The position numbers were made by a program, and so were the translations under genes. From NCBI GenBank assembly GCA_016899975.1, contig JACJJN010000013.1:32072-96071 (forward strand): a stretch of DNA of 64,000 bases, read 5' to 3'. Shown in pieces: positions 29,075-38,282 of the stretch. Positions within the stretch are counted from its first letter, which is position 1. Each line of letters starts with the position of its first letter. The notes under the pieces are model-generated. The model was given only the letters and a program-made list of their open reading frames with translations, was not told the DNA's origin and did not search any database. This stretch comes from Lacrimispora saccharolytica. Lineage in GTDB: Bacteria; Bacillota; Clostridia; Lachnospirales; Lachnospiraceae.

Positions 29075-29272
29075 TCAGAAAAATGAAACTACCATAGCCA
29101 CAAAAGATGCCACACTGATCACCGCGCCGCCGACACGGCTCATTTTCAGATAGGTCTTTGTAGGCTCTCCGTCTTTCAGTTTAAAAAACTTTTCCGCCTT
29201 CCACATCCACAGCGGCTTCAGCGCCATCAGCAGCCCCAGCAGAAATAAAAGCGCAAATCCGAATTTGCTCAT
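29075..29272 (-). CDS. Small two-helix membrane protein (DUF6199-like)
   Basis: The 65-residue product has two hydrophobic segments (FALLFLLGLLMALKPLWMW and VGGAVISVASFVAMVVSFF) around a short polar stretch KAEKFFKLKDGEPTKTYL, with a second part starting ISRVGG-like (MSRVGGAVIS). This layout matches DUF6199-type small proteins of unknown function. The ATG at 29272 follows AGGAGG by 9 nt. It lies 23 bp downstream of xerD and may share its transcript. Confidence 0.65.
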   Translation of the reverse strand: MSKFGFALLFLLGLLMALKPLWMWKAEKFFKLKDGEPTKTYLKMSRVGGAVISVASFVAMVVSFF

Positions 29273-29295
29273 CCGTCTTTTCCTCCTGATTTCTG

Positions 29296-30210
29296 TCACT
29301 TGCGCGGATGGGATTTATTGTACACTGCACGCATTTGATAAATCCCCATATCCAGGTACATCTGTGTCGTGGAAATATCTGAATGCCCCAGCATCTCCTG
29401 GACACTCTTGAGATCCGCTCCATTCTGCAGCAGATGCGCCGCAAAGGAATGGCGGAGAATATGCGGTGTGAGATCTGCATTGATCCCAGCCTCCCTGCCG
29501 TAGGTTTTCAGCACTTTCCAAAATCCCTGACGGCTCATCGGCTTTCCGGAACAATTCACAAACACATACTCGCCGTTCCCATCCCGCAGCAGTTTTTTCC
29601 TGCCCTTCTCCAGATACTCCTTCAGTGCGTTCCGCGCAGCGCTCCCAAAGGGGATCACACGCCCTTTTTCCTGTCCTGCGCAGGTAATATAACCCATCTG
29701 GAGATTCAGGTCCTCCAGTTTCAATTGGATCAGTTCACTGACCCGGATTCCCGTCGCATAAAGCAGTTCCAGCATCGCCTTGTCCCGGATTCCTTTTGGC
29801 GTCGAACAATCCGGCTGACGCATCAGGAGGTCCACCTCGTCCACAGAAAGGATCTCCGGCGCTTTCCGTTCCACCTTCGGAGGACGGAGATTTTCCGACG
29901 GATCTTCCTCAATGTAATGCTGGCGCACCACATACTGACAGAAGGTCCGGATCGCCGCCACATTTCTTGACACAGTCGCCGGGGACAGCCGTTCCCTCTC
30001 CAGATAAAGCATATAAGAGTTGAGGAACGTCTCCGTCACTGCATTCAGATCCGTCACCTGATGCTCTGCCAGATAACGTTCCATTTTTCGCAGATCACGC
30101 TCGTAGGAAATTTCCGTATTATGGGAAGTCTTTTTCACCGTATGGAGATAAATAACAAACTCCCAGATTGCGTCTTTTATTTTCCAGTTTTCTTTTTTCT
30201 CAAGTACCAT
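29296..30210 (-). CDS. xerD: Site-specific tyrosine recombinase XerD
   Basis: XerD with a partner resolves chromosome dimers at dif. About 304 residues: an N-terminal SAM-like core-binding domain and a catalytic domain with Arg in ATGIRVSELI, HILRHSFAAHLL (His-x-x-Arg), LGHSDISTTQMY and the nucleophile Tyr in TQMYLD. The start is uncertain: ATG at 30210 gives a sensible length but has no clear ribosome site, and the frame stays open to 30387. spoIIM lies upstream, as in several spore formers. Confidence 0.9.
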   Translation of the reverse strand: MVLEKKENWKIKDAIWEFVIYLHTVKKTSHNTEISYERDLRKMERYLAEHQVTDLNAVTETFLNSYMLYLERERLSPATVSRNVAAIRTFCQYVVRQHYIEEDPSENLRPPKVERKAPEILSVDEVDLLMRQPDCSTPKGIRDKAMLELLYATGIRVSELIQLKLEDLNLQMGYITCAGQEKGRVIPFGSAARNALKEYLEKGRKKLLRDGNGEYVFVNCSGKPMSRQGFWKVLKTYGREAGINADLTPHILRHSFAAHLLQNGADLKSVQEMLGHSDISTTQMYLDMGIYQMRAVYNKSHPRK

Positions 30211-30432
30211 AGTCCAAGCAGAAAGACACGTGTCTGCCTTCCGCATCCGTGTCCCGTAACCTTTCCACCAAATTCTGTGGAATATTATAAACATATTTTT
30301 TTCAAATTGCAATTCTGTTTTCCCCCAGCAGAAACCCGGGTTTTCCGGCTTTTCGGGAAACTTCTGATATCTTGTGTCCACTTCCATGTTATGTCTACCA
30401 GATATTGTGCACTACAAATTGTTAACTTTCTG

Positions 30433-31023
30433 TTAACTTTCAATCAGCCATTGCAGAATCAACGGATTTACATAGCATTCCAGCAAAATCCCCCATAAGA
30501 CGACCGTCAGAAACAGCAGGCACCACAGGCTGTACTGCACCGCCTTTTTTCCAAAAAAACGGTTTCTCTGTATCACTTGCCCGGACATATAACAGATCAC
30601 TGTAAACATTCCAAAAGCCGCCGGAACATAGAGCAGATACTGCGGCAAAAGCGCTGCCGCAAACAGGAGCATTCCCCGGATTCCGTTCTGCAGCAGCGCA
30701 ATACCAAGAAATGTTCCAAAGAAAAAGCCATATCCCAGAAGCTCCGCGATCACCAGCGGCACACCCAGTACAGTCGCACCGATCACCTGCAGAACCGCCA
30801 TTCCCGCAAGGCGCCGCGGCAGGAGATAAAAAAAATAATCTTTGGAATCCGGTACCGCCGAACCCACTGCTTCCAAAGAAAACATCTGCAACTCTGTCAC
30901 ATCCTGTCCCCGATTCTGGTACGCAAGGTTGGCAAACACGGTGCCCAGCACAAATCCCGCCGCAAACAGAAGCAGGAACAATTTCCAGAAAGGAAAAAAT
31001 TCACGTTTGATAAATTTTCTCAC
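30433..31023 (-). CDS. spoIIM: Stage II sporulation protein M
   Basis: SpoIIM is a membrane part of the SpoIIDMP complex that drives engulfment in sporulation. The 196-residue product has a basic N-terminus and about five hydrophobic segments (KLFLLLFAAGFVLGTVFAN, LAGMAVLQVIGATVLGVPLV, GYGFFFGTFLGIALLQNG, MLLFAAALLPQYLLYVPAA, WCLLFLTVVLWGILLE). GTG at 31023 follows GGGAGG by 4 nt and gives the family N-terminus; an open frame to 31131 runs through the rny terminator. No spoIID or spoIIP is nearby. Confidence 0.85.
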   Translation of the reverse strand: MRKFIKREFFPFWKLFLLLFAAGFVLGTVFANLAYQNRGQDVTELQMFSLEAVGSAVPDSKDYFFYLLPRRLAGMAVLQVIGATVLGVPLVIAELLGYGFFFGTFLGIALLQNGIRGMLLFAAALLPQYLLYVPAAFGMFTVICYMSGQVIQRNRFFGKKAVQYSLWCLLFLTVVLWGILLECYVNPLILQWLIES

Positions 31024-31073
31024 GGAGCCTCCCTTCCCTTTTCCATGTTTCCTTTCAGTATATGAAACAGCAG

Positions 31074-31124
31074 CAAAAAAAAGAAGCCGTACACCGCCGA
31101 CTTTTATCGGCGGCATACAGCTTC
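31074..31124 (-). terminator. Intrinsic terminator after rny
   Basis: An 18-nt-arm stem (GAAGC...GCCGCCGA paired with TCGGCGG...GGCTTC, one or two mismatches) is followed by eight T on the minus strand, 50 nt past the rny stop. Confidence 0.9.
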
Positions 31125-31173
31125 CTCTCATTTCTCTGCATTTTCTGACCGGCCTGTGCGGCTCCGGACAGGA

Positions 31174-32739
31174 TTATTTCGCGTAATCAGTTACGCGGCT
31201 TTCACGAATTACATTTACTTTGATCTGTCCTGGATATTCCAGTTCTGCTTCGATCTGCTTGGAGATATCTCTCGCGATCAGTACCATATCAGCATCTGAT
31301 ACCTGCTCCGGCACTACCATTACGCGGACTTCTCTTCCTGCCTGAATTGCAAAAGATTTTTCAACCCCTTTGAAGGAGTTTGCGATATCCTCTAACTGTT
31401 TTAATCTGTTGGTATATGTTTCCAGTGTCTCTCTTCTCGCGCCCGGACGTGCAGCGGAAATTGCGTCTGCCGCCTGTACCAGACATGCAATCAGAGACTG
31501 TGGTTCTACATCGCCATGATGGGCTTCCACTGCATTGATCACCAGAGCGGACTCCTTGTATTTCTTACAGAGCGTCACGCCAATCTGAATGTGGGAACCT
31601 TCCACCTCATGGTCGATGGATTTTCCGATATCATGCAGGAGGCCTGCGCGTTTCGCCATACGTACATCGCAGCCCACCTCACCTGCCAGAAGTCCTGACA
31701 GCTGTGCCACCTCTATTGAGTGCTTTAATGCATTCTGTCCATAACTGGAACGGAATTTCATTCTTCCCAAAAGCCGAATCAGCTCCGGATGGAGTCCATG
31801 TACTCCAACTTCCAGTGCAGCCGCTTCGCCTTCTTCTCGAATATTCTGCTCAACTTCTTTTTTGGCTTTCTCCACCATTTCCTCAATGCGGGCTGGATGG
31901 ATACGGCCGTCAACAATTAATTTTTCCAGTGCAATCCTTGCGATCTCGCGTCGAATTGGATCGAACGCGGACAGCACGACTGCTTCCGGGGTATCGTCAA
32001 TAATTAAATCTACGCCTGTCAGTGTCTCAAGGGTACGGATATTTCGTCCTTCTCGTCCGATGATCCTTCCCTTCATCTCATCGCTTGGAAGCTGTACCAC
32101 AGAAATGGTACTCTCAGCCACATGATCCACAGCGCATTTCTGAATCGCTGTCACCACATAATCTCTGGCTTTTCGTCCTGCTTCCTCCTTGGCTCTGCCT
32201 TCCAGTTCCTTGATCAGCTTCGCCGTGTCGATTTTCACTTCATCTTCCACAGATTTCAACAGATAATCTTTTGCTTCTTCGGAGGTCAGACCGGAAATTC
32301 TTTCCAGTTCCTGTACTCCTTTTGTGTGTAATTCGTCTACTTCCTTTTCTTTCTTTCTGACATTTGCTTCTTTTGCTGCAAGTTCGTTTTCACGACGCTC
32401 TAATACGTCCGCTTTCTTGTCCACGGATTCTTCCTTGGCAAGGACACGCTTCTCGTATTTCTGCAGTTCTGCCCTGCGCTCGCGAGTCTCTCTTTCCACT
32501 TCATTTTTTGTTTTCAGAGATTCCTCCTTCGCTTCCAACAGAGCTTCCCGTTTCTTAGTTTCGGCTGTCTTCAAGGCTTCGTCTATAATGTTTCTTGCCT
32601 TTTCCTCTGCTGTGCCCACTTTTTCCGCATCCTGACGGACCTTGTTTTCCACAGCAATTTTTCTGGTAATCGGAACCGCAATAAGCAACGTGACTACTAC
32701 AGCAATGACTGCAACAAGAACATACAATATTGCACCCAT
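31174..32739 (-). CDS. rny: Ribonuclease Y
   Basis: RNase Y is a membrane-anchored endonuclease that starts mRNA decay in Firmicutes. The 521 residues have an N-terminal TM helix (about 3-22), a long coiled coil rich in Glu/Lys/Arg (about 30-190), a KH domain with [13 protein letters not shown], and an HD domain with the metal motif [12 protein letters not shown]. The ATG follows AAGGAGG. A consensus-like promoter is at 32793-32821. Confidence 0.96.
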   Translation of the reverse strand: MGAILYVLVAVIAVVVTLLIAVPITRKIAVENKVRQDAEKVGTAEEKARNIIDEALKTAETKKREALLEAKEESLKTKNEVERETRERRAELQKYEKRVLAKEESVDKKADVLERRENELAAKEANVRKKEKEVDELHTKGVQELERISGLTSEEAKDYLLKSVEDEVKIDTAKLIKELEGRAKEEAGRKARDYVVTAIQKCAVDHVAESTISVVQLPSDEMKGRIIGREGRNIRTLETLTGVDLIIDDTPEAVVLSAFDPIRREIARIALEKLIVDGRIHPARIEEMVEKAKKEVEQNIREEGEAAALEVGVHGLHPELIRLLGRMKFRSSYGQNALKHSIEVAQLSGLLAGEVGCDVRMAKRAGLLHDIGKSIDHEVEGSHIQIGVTLCKKYKESALVINAVEAHHGDVEPQSLIACLVQAADAISAARPGARRETLETYTNRLKQLEDIANSFKGVEKSFAIQAGREVRVMVVPEQVSDADMVLIARDISKQIEAELEYPGQIKVNVIRESRVTDYAK

Positions 32740-32792
32740 TACCGGAGCACCTCCTTATTTAATTTTCATTGTACAATTTCTACAACACTTCA

Positions 32793-32821
32793 ATTTTATA
32801 ATGTTTCAACAACTTTGTCAA
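32793..32821 (-). promoter_or_regulatory. Promoter for rny
   Basis: TTGACA (32816-32821), 17-bp spacer, TAAAAT (32793-32798) on the minus strand, 54 nt before the ATG. Confidence 0.75.
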
Positions 32822-32867
32822 TCCGATTGTAAAATTTTTGCGCATATTTGGTAAGGGAGTAGGGACG

Positions 32868-33129
32868 AAAGCAGCCCAGGGCAGAGGTGGTGCGTGTATC
32901 GGAGACGGCTGCTGGAATGTGGAAAATCTAAATGCCCGGACACCTCTCCGAATGGGCACCGGAGCGATTCGCCAGGAATTTTTTATAAATTCCCGGCTCA
33001 GCGCTCCTCAGACTCCGGGCTGGAAACCCTTCGTCTGTCCCATCCGGAGAAGCATCCGAACATTAAGATTTTCTCACATCCCCGCAGATGTCTCCGATAC
33101 ACGCACCACCTCTGCCCTGGTCTGCTTTC
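32868..33129. repeat. 262-bp foldback element
   Basis: The outer 31 bp (32876-32906 and 33090-33120) are perfectly complementary. The pairing extends outward through AAAGCAG/CTGCTTT with one mismatch and inward, with mismatches, to GGAGCG/CGCTCC and AGGAATTT/AAATTCC around a small loop near 32982. The whole element would form one long hairpin as DNA or RNA. The right arm carries about 25 extra bases forming a side bulge. No protein-coding frame is credible. It could be a MITE-like element or a structured RNA. Confidence 0.8.
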
Positions 33130-33435
33130 TGGTTATGGCTGAATGTTTTCATGCGACAATTCCAACCAAACCCACAGATGCACGCGGTTTTCGCATACCA
33201 CATCCCACGCTCCTCTAGATTTCTGTGTTTTTGGTACGGTTAGTTGTAAGACGGCAGCTCATGAATATTCGATTCAGAGTGTATGGAAAGGGGGGTACAT
33301 GACGGTAGTTCCATGCTTTACCATCATTGGCGCATATACGATCGGTCAGATCGTATTCATTGTTCGGCTTAGGTATTTGCATAAAACATTGTAAACGAAA
33401 AGAATAAAAAATTTTAATCATCCAGAAAAATTATC
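33130..33435. other. Intergenic stretch without recognised features
   Basis: About 300 bp between the foldback and the terminator at 33436. Open frames here are short, lack ribosome sites and show no familiar motifs. Confidence 0.4.
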
Positions 33436-33465
33436 GAGCAGGAAATCACAAATGATTTCCTGCTC
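33436..33465 (-). terminator. Intrinsic terminator after the recX-linked membrane gene
   Basis: The stem GAGCAGGAAATCA/TGATTTCCTGCTC (13 bp, 4-nt loop) is followed by GATAATTTTTC on the minus strand. Confidence 0.8.
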
Positions 33466-33514
33466 AATGGCGCCGCCGGTAGGGCGGCGGGATATTTCGT
33501 TGTTTGGTGCAGCT

Positions 33515-33781
33515 TTATCCCCAATAAAACGGAAGGATCATGTTAAGAATCATTGCAGCTATAACACCGATTGCTGTTGTGACAATCGTTTCTTTGATTG
33601 TGCTGCGCCTCAAAATTACCAATCCGCAGATAAAAACGATCAATTCTAAACTGGAGTAAATGCCGAAATATATCCAGCCGTATGAAAATGTCATATTGAA
33701 TAAAACAGCAATGCTATGAAGAATTTTTTTGCTCATTGGCATCTGCTTATTGGCACATCTGATACGATTTAAAAAATTCAT
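33515..33781 (-). CDS. Small membrane protein of unknown function, coupled to recX
   Basis: The 88-residue product is hydrophobic with two or three likely helices (about 23-60 and 63-86) and a basic start. Its ATG overlaps the recX stop (ATGA), which is good evidence for translation, and a terminator follows 50 nt after its stop. I do not recognise the family. It may be part of the SOS-inducible recA-recX transcript. Confidence 0.6.
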   Translation of the reverse strand: MNFLNRIRCANKQMPMSKKILHSIAVLFNMTFSYGWIYFGIYSSLELIVFICGLVILRRSTIKETIVTTAIGVIAAMILNMILPFYWG

Positions 33782-34413
33782 TCGTCATACTCCAAAGTGT
33801 TTTTCTGGTATTCTTCCAATACGGAGAGGATATCGGAGGATGTGAATCCGCGGCGTGCCAGATAGCTGTAGATGCGGCGGTATTCTTTTTCGTTCAGCCG
33901 ATGTGCGGGGCCAAGGCGTTTCCAGGCGAGGGTACGGACTTTTTCCCGCTCGCTGTCTTCTTCTGTCTCTATTTGTTCTTCCATAAGTCTGTCGATCAGT
34001 TCCGGATCGATGCCTTTTCTTGTGAGCTCTATCCGGGCTGCCATGCGGCTCTTTTTCGCTCCCGGTCCGTTCAGGTAGTTCTCTGCATACCGGCGGTCGT
34101 CGATGTATCCGAAGGATTCTGCATATTCCACTGCCTGTTCCGCGATCTCCATGGGATAGCCGTCTGTCTGCAGTTTCTGCAGCAGCTGGCTCCTGGTCCG
34201 GTCGCCTTTCAGAAGCAGGTTCAGAGCGCGTTTTCTGGAGCGTTTGATCAGAAGCTCTCCTGTGATCTCTTCCCATATGGATAACGGGATTTCCTCGCCC
34301 TCCCGGATATGATAGCGGGACAGCTCGCCATTGTATAATACAAAAGCGGGCTGTCCCTCCACATAGACCTGAGAACGTTTTTTTGTCACCGGCCGTATTT
34401 CTGTTACGATCAT
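33778..34413 (-). CDS. recX: RecA regulator RecX
   Basis: RecX modulates RecA filaments. The 211 residues show repeated three-helix modules: [38 protein letters not shown], and the C-terminal [23 protein letters not shown]. The N-terminal about 50 residues form an extra beta-rich region ([19 protein letters not shown]), common in Firmicute RecX. It overlaps recA by 4 nt, so the two are coupled. Confidence 0.93.
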   Translation of the reverse strand: MIVTEIRPVTKKRSQVYVEGQPAFVLYNGELSRYHIREGEEIPLSIWEEITGELLIKRSRKRALNLLLKGDRTRSQLLQKLQTDGYPMEIAEQAVEYAESFGYIDDRRYAENYLNGPGAKKSRMAARIELTRKGIDPELIDRLMEEQIETEEDSEREKVRTLAWKRLGPAHRLNEKEYRRIYSYLARRGFTSSDILSVLEEYQKNTLEYDE

Positions 34414-35450
34414 TCTTCGGTCTCTTCCGCAATGGTCTGATTTTCGGTCTCCTTTTCCAGTCCGTAGGAAACACGTACCTGATGTTCGATCTCATCCATG
34501 ACCTCCGGATGCTCTCTCAGATACTGTTTTGCATTTTCACGTCCCTGTCCGATCTTATCATCCCGATATGCAAACCAGGCTCCGCTCTTCTGCACAATGC
34601 CAAGACTTGCCGCCAGATCCAGAATATCGCCTTCGCGGGAAATTCCCTTTCCAAACATAATATCAAACTCTGCCTCACGGAACGGCGGAGCCACTTTGTT
34701 TTTTACCACTTTGATCCTTGTGCGGTTTCCGACAATCTCACCGCCCTGTTTCAGCGCTTCGATCCTGCGGACGTCCAGACGGATGGAAGAATAGAATTTC
34801 AACGCGCGTCCGCCTGTGGTTGTCTCCGGATTTCCGAACATAACGCCGACTTTTTCACGGAGCTGGTTGATAAAAATGACGATACAGTTGGACTTACTGA
34901 TCGCTGCCGTCAGTTTACGGAGCGCCTGGGACATCAGACGCGCCTGAAGTCCTACGTGGCTGTCTCCCATGTCGCCGTCAATCTCCGCTTTCGGAACCAA
35001 AGCCGCGACAGAGTCCACAATGATAATATCGACAGCGCCGGAACGTACCATCGTCTCAGTGATCTCCAGAGCCTGCTCACCGTTGTCCGGCTGTGAAATA
35101 TAAAGGTTGTCGATATCAACACCGATATTCTTTGCGTAAACAGGGTCCAGCGCATGCTCCGCATCGATAAATCCGGCGATGCCGCCGCGCTTCTGTACCT
35201 CCGCTACCATATGGAGAGCTACGGTTGTTTTACCGGAAGATTCCGGACCATACACCTCGATGATCCTTCCCTTCGGTACACCGCCAAGTCCCAGGGCGAT
35301 ATCCAGACTCAGGGAACCAGTGGGCACGGTCTCAACATTCATATTGGTCTGAGAATCTCCCAGTTTCATCACAGAACCTTTTCCATACTGTTTCTCAATC
35401 TGTCCAAGCGCAGCTTCCAATGCGCGAATCTTTTCTTCATTATTTGCCAT
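34410..35450 (-). CDS. recA: Recombinase RecA
   Basis: RecA catalyses strand exchange and triggers LexA self-cleavage. The 346 residues have Walker [10 protein letters not shown], the MAW-like region with [13 protein letters not shown], loop L1/L2 segments ([39 protein letters not shown]), and a C-terminal acidic tail. A perfect SOS box lies 18 bp before the ATG, downstream of a strong promoter, so expression is DNA-damage controlled. Confidence 0.98.
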   Translation of the reverse strand: MANNEEKIRALEAALGQIEKQYGKGSVMKLGDSQTNMNVETVPTGSLSLDIALGLGGVPKGRIIEVYGPESSGKTTVALHMVAEVQKRGGIAGFIDAEHALDPVYAKNIGVDIDNLYISQPDNGEQALEITETMVRSGAVDIIIVDSVAALVPKAEIDGDMGDSHVGLQARLMSQALRKLTAAISKSNCIVIFINQLREKVGVMFGNPETTTGGRALKFYSSIRLDVRRIEALKQGGEIVGNRTRIKVVKNKVAPPFREAEFDIMFGKGISREGDILDLAASLGIVQKSGAWFAYRDDKIGQGRENAKQYLREHPEVMDEIEHQVRVSYGLEKETENQTIAEETEE

Positions 35451-35468
35451 GATCTCTTCTCCTTTATG

Positions 35469-35482
35469 CGAACGAATGTTCG
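35469..35482 (-). promoter_or_regulatory. LexA (SOS) box of recA
   Basis: CGAACGAATGTTCG fits the Gram-positive LexA consensus CGAAC-N4-GTTCG perfectly. It lies about 10 bp downstream of the -10 element. Confidence 0.92.
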
Positions 35483-35492
35483 TTACCTGTCC

Positions 35493-35521
35493 ATAGTATT
35501 ACAAATTTTCCAGGTTGTCAA
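35493..35521 (-). promoter_or_regulatory. Promoter P1 of recA
   Basis: TTGACA (35516-35521), 17-bp spacer, TACTAT (35493-35498) on the minus strand. Confidence 0.85.
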
Positions 35522-35562
35522 CTGATTTTCCTTCATTTTCTTCCGTTATTTTTTCAGGGAAT

Positions 35563-35630
35563 GAACCGCGCCGAACGGTGCGGCAGATATTGGATATTTT
35601 TACTTTACCATACGGGGGAACCTGCGTCAA
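35563..35630 (-). promoter_or_regulatory. Second upstream promoter and hairpin before recA
   Basis: TTGACG (35625-35630), 17-bp spacer and TAAAGT (35602-35607) point toward recA, followed by a GC-rich hairpin CCGCaCCG/CGGcGCGG (35565-35582 region). It may be an alternative recA promoter or drive a short RNA; evidence is sequence only. Confidence 0.4.
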
Positions 35631-35647
35631 TTCCTTTTGCATACAAG

Positions 35648-35699
35648 AAAGGGAGTGTCGCAAAATCATCAATAATGGATGATTGAGCGGCACTCCCTT
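35648..35699 (-). terminator. Terminator after glgA
   Basis: AAGGGAGTG(C)CGC pairs with GCGACACTCCCTT, with an inner CATCA/TGATG stem, followed by TCTTG on the minus strand. It begins 4 nt past the glgA stop. Confidence 0.8.
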
Positions 35700-35703
35700 C
35701 TGT

Positions 35704-37146
35704 TTATCCGATCAGCCAGTCGTACATCTCCTGGTACTGTTTTGCGGAATTGTTCCACGAATAATCCTGTGCCATGGCGCGGTCTACCATCTTGTTCCAG
35801 TCTCTCTTGTGGTCATAGTAGATTCTCTCGGCATAGCGCACGGTTCCCAGCATCTCGTGGGCATTGTAGTTGGTAAAGCTGAATCCTGTTCCTGTTCCTT
35901 CGTACTCATTGTACGGTTGTACAGTATCTTTCAGTCCTCCGGTCTCGCGGACGATCGGCAGAGTACCGTAGCGCAGGCTCATCAGCTGGCTCAGTCCGCA
36001 TGGCTCAAACAGGGACGGCATCAGGAACGCATCGCAGCCTGCATAGATCTTATGGGACAGCGGCTCAGAATAATAAATATTTGCTGATACTTTCTTGTCG
36101 TACTTCCATGCGAAATGGCGGAACATGTTCTCATACTGAGCCTCACCAGTTCCCAGAACAACAAACTGCACCGCATCCTGGCACATTTCTTCCATCATAT
36201 AGGCGATCAGGTCGAAGCCCTTCTGATCCGTCAGACGGGAGACGATTCCGATCATCATGGTCTTCGGATTTACTTCCAGACCCAGCTCCTGCTGAAGCCC
36301 TGTCTTGTTTTTCACTTTCTCTTTTCTGAAATTCTTTGCATTAAACGTTTTATAAATATGTGGATCCGTTTCCGGATTGTAATCGTTGTAGTCCAGTCCG
36401 TTTACGATACCGCGCAGGTCATTGGAGCGCGCCCGGAGAAGACCGTCCAGTCCTTCTCCGTAAAACGGAGTCTTGATTTCCTCTGCGTAGGTATTGCTTA
36501 CCGTTGTGATCGCGTCCGCATATACCAGTCCGCCTTTCAGATAGTTTGCGTCTTTCTTGAATTCAAGCTTGTCCGGAGTAAAGAAATAATCGGACAGCCC
36601 TGTGATATTCTGAATCGTTTTCCGATCCCAGATTCCCTGGAATTTCAGGTTATGTATCGTGAATACCGTCTTGATGCCCCGGTAGAACTCATTTGCCTGG
36701 AAACGTTCCTTCAGGTATACCGGAATCAAGCCGGTCTGCCAGTCATGGCAATGGATCAGATCCGGCCGGAAATCAATGGTGGGAAGGATGGACAGCGCCG
36801 CCTTTGAGAAAAATGCAAATTTTTCAAGATCCCACGGCATTCCCGCATACGGTGTCGCTCCTCCGAAGTGTTCCTCGTTATCAATCAGATAGTATTTTAC
36901 GCCGTCATATTCGGTCTCAAAAATTCCCACATACTGCTGACGCCAGTTGAGGTCAATGTAGAAATTCGTAATATAGCGCATCTGATTTTTGTATTCTTCC
37001 TTGATTGCGGTGTACTTGGGTATCACGACCCTTACATCGTACTCTTCCTTTGGAAAATACTTTGGCAGAGACCCCACAACATCTGCCAGTCCGCCTGTTT
37101 TTATAAATGGTACGGCCTCCGAAGAAACGAATAAAATCTTTTTCAT
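35704..37146 (-). CDS. glgA: Glycogen synthase (ADP-glucose type)
   Basis: GlgA adds glucose from ADP-glucose to glycogen. The 480 residues begin KKILFVSSEAVPFIKTGGLADVVGSLPK with the nucleotide-binding KTGGL motif. Later features are IHCHDWQTGLIP, FTIHNLKFQG, the GT5 catalytic region and EPCGLSQLMSLRYGTLPIVRETGGL near the C-terminus. GGAGG precedes the ATG by 9 nt; a TATAAT 31 nt upstream of the ATG, with a poor -35, is the likely promoter. Other glg genes are absent here apart from the debranching enzyme at the left edge. Confidence 0.96.
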   Translation of the reverse strand: MKKILFVSSEAVPFIKTGGLADVVGSLPKYFPKEEYDVRVVIPKYTAIKEEYKNQMRYITNFYIDLNWRQQYVGIFETEYDGVKYYLIDNEEHFGGATPYAGMPWDLEKFAFFSKAALSILPTIDFRPDLIHCHDWQTGLIPVYLKERFQANEFYRGIKTVFTIHNLKFQGIWDRKTIQNITGLSDYFFTPDKLEFKKDANYLKGGLVYADAITTVSNTYAEEIKTPFYGEGLDGLLRARSNDLRGIVNGLDYNDYNPETDPHIYKTFNAKNFRKEKVKNKTGLQQELGLEVNPKTMMIGIVSRLTDQKGFDLIAYMMEEMCQDAVQFVVLGTGEAQYENMFRHFAWKYDKKVSANIYYSEPLSHKIYAGCDAFLMPSLFEPCGLSQLMSLRYGTLPIVRETGGLKDTVQPYNEYEGTGTGFSFTNYNAHEMLGTVRYAERIYYDHKRDWNKMVDRAMAQDYSWNNSAKQYQEMYDWLIG

Positions 37147-37224
37147 CTGTGTAACCCTCCAAAATCATTTATTAGGATAATTATAGCCCATTTTCCAAAG
37201 AATGAAAAGTACTATCTTCTGAAA

Positions 37225-38022
37225 CTAAAGTGTTTTTTTGTATTCTAAACGGATTTTATCAGCAATCAATGCAATAAATTCCGAATTTGTCGGTTTTCCT
37301 TTCCCATTGCTTACCGTATATCCAAACAGTTCATCGATGGTATCCATCTTTCCCCGGCTCCACGCGACCTCGATCGCATGGCGGATCGCCCGTTCCACAC
37401 GGCTCGGCGTGGTCTGATGCTTTTTCGCGATGGTTGGGTATAAGATTTTCGTAATGGAATTCAGCATTTCCACATCATCTACAGACAGGATGATCGCATC
37501 CCGCAGGTACTGGTAGCCTTTGATGTGTGCCGGAACTCCAATTTCATGTATAATGTTTGTCACATCCATCTCCAGATTTCTCTCCGGTTTTGGAAGGACT
37601 GCCTGTCCCTGTACAGGTCTGTGCAGCGTGCGCTTCCCGCTGGATAAATTTCCGATATCTTTAATTCTGTCAAGTAAAAATTCATTGTCAAAAGGTTTCA
37701 AAATATAGTAATAGGCTCCCAGGTTGAACGCATCTTCCGTGATCCTCTCCTGTCCGACTGCGGACACCACGATGAATGCCGGGCGTTTCTTCAGTGTTTT
37801 GTCTGTATTTACCTTTTCCATCACAGTCAATCCATCCATCTTCGGCATGAAAATATCGAGAAGGACGACATCGGGCTCCTTGTTTCTGATAATTTCATAC
37901 ATATCCTTGCCATTTTCCGCCTGTCCGACCAGCTCCAGTTCTTTGTCCTGATGAATGATGTTCCCCAACAGATCCAGCATCCGTTCATTGTCGTCTGCTA
38001 TTGCTATATTCAGTTTGTTCAT
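37225..38022 (-). CDS. spo0A: Sporulation master regulator Spo0A
   Basis: Spo0A, activated by phosphorylation, switches the cell into sporulation. The 265 residues comprise a receiver domain ([11 protein letters not shown], phospho-Asp in [13 protein letters not shown], Lys in ILKPFD), a short linker, and the Spo0A-specific DNA-binding domain containing [17 protein letters not shown] and [16 protein letters not shown] at 38022 follows GGAGAG. Three 0A-like boxes and a sigma-A promoter lie between spoIVB and spo0A, fitting autoregulation. Confidence 0.98.
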   Translation of the reverse strand: MNKLNIAIADDNERMLDLLGNIIHQDKELELVGQAENGKDMYEIIRNKEPDVVLLDIFMPKMDGLTVMEKVNTDKTLKKRPAFIVVSAVGQERITEDAFNLGAYYYILKPFDNEFLLDRIKDIGNLSSGKRTLHRPVQGQAVLPKPERNLEMDVTNIIHEIGVPAHIKGYQYLRDAIILSVDDVEMLNSITKILYPTIAKKHQTTPSRVERAIRHAIEVAWSRGKMDTIDELFGYTVSNGKGKPTNSEFIALIADKIRLEYKKTL

Positions 38023-38172
38023 ATTCTTTCTCTCCTCCACTCCAAAATGTTCCGCCTGGCGCTTTTTGCATGCTCTCCGGTCGGTCAGCGCTCAGGCTGG
38101 AAGATCTCCTGCTAAAGTTACATATTCGAATGGCGGGCCCTCCATTCAGGGTTCATTTCCAAACTCAAAAAT

Positions 38173-38201
38173 ATTATAATTTTATTTGTTTCGTTATTCA
38201 A
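38173..38201 (-). promoter_or_regulatory. Promoter for spo0A
   Basis: TTGAAT (38196-38201), 17-bp spacer, perfect TATAAT (38173-38178) on the minus strand, about 150 nt before the ATG. Confidence 0.75.
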
Positions 38202-38231
38202 TACAACTGCCGGAAAAAGTAGTGTTTTTGC

Positions 38232-38268
38232 ACGACAATTCAGAATATTCTTCGACACTCATCGACAA
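38232..38268 (-). promoter_or_regulatory. Cluster of three 0A-like boxes upstream of spo0A
   Basis: On the minus strand, TTGTCGAT (38261-38268), GTGTCGAA (38251-38258) and ATTGTCGT (38232-38239) resemble the Spo0A site TTGTCGAA. They lie 30-70 bp upstream of the spo0A -35 element. Confidence 0.6.
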
Positions 38269-38282
38269 ATAGAGAAATATTG

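Noticed and set aside
32838..33218. Plus-strand open frames inside the 262-bp foldback
   Set aside because: They are explained by GC-rich inverted-repeat sequence, are Ser/Arg-rich, and have no start context.
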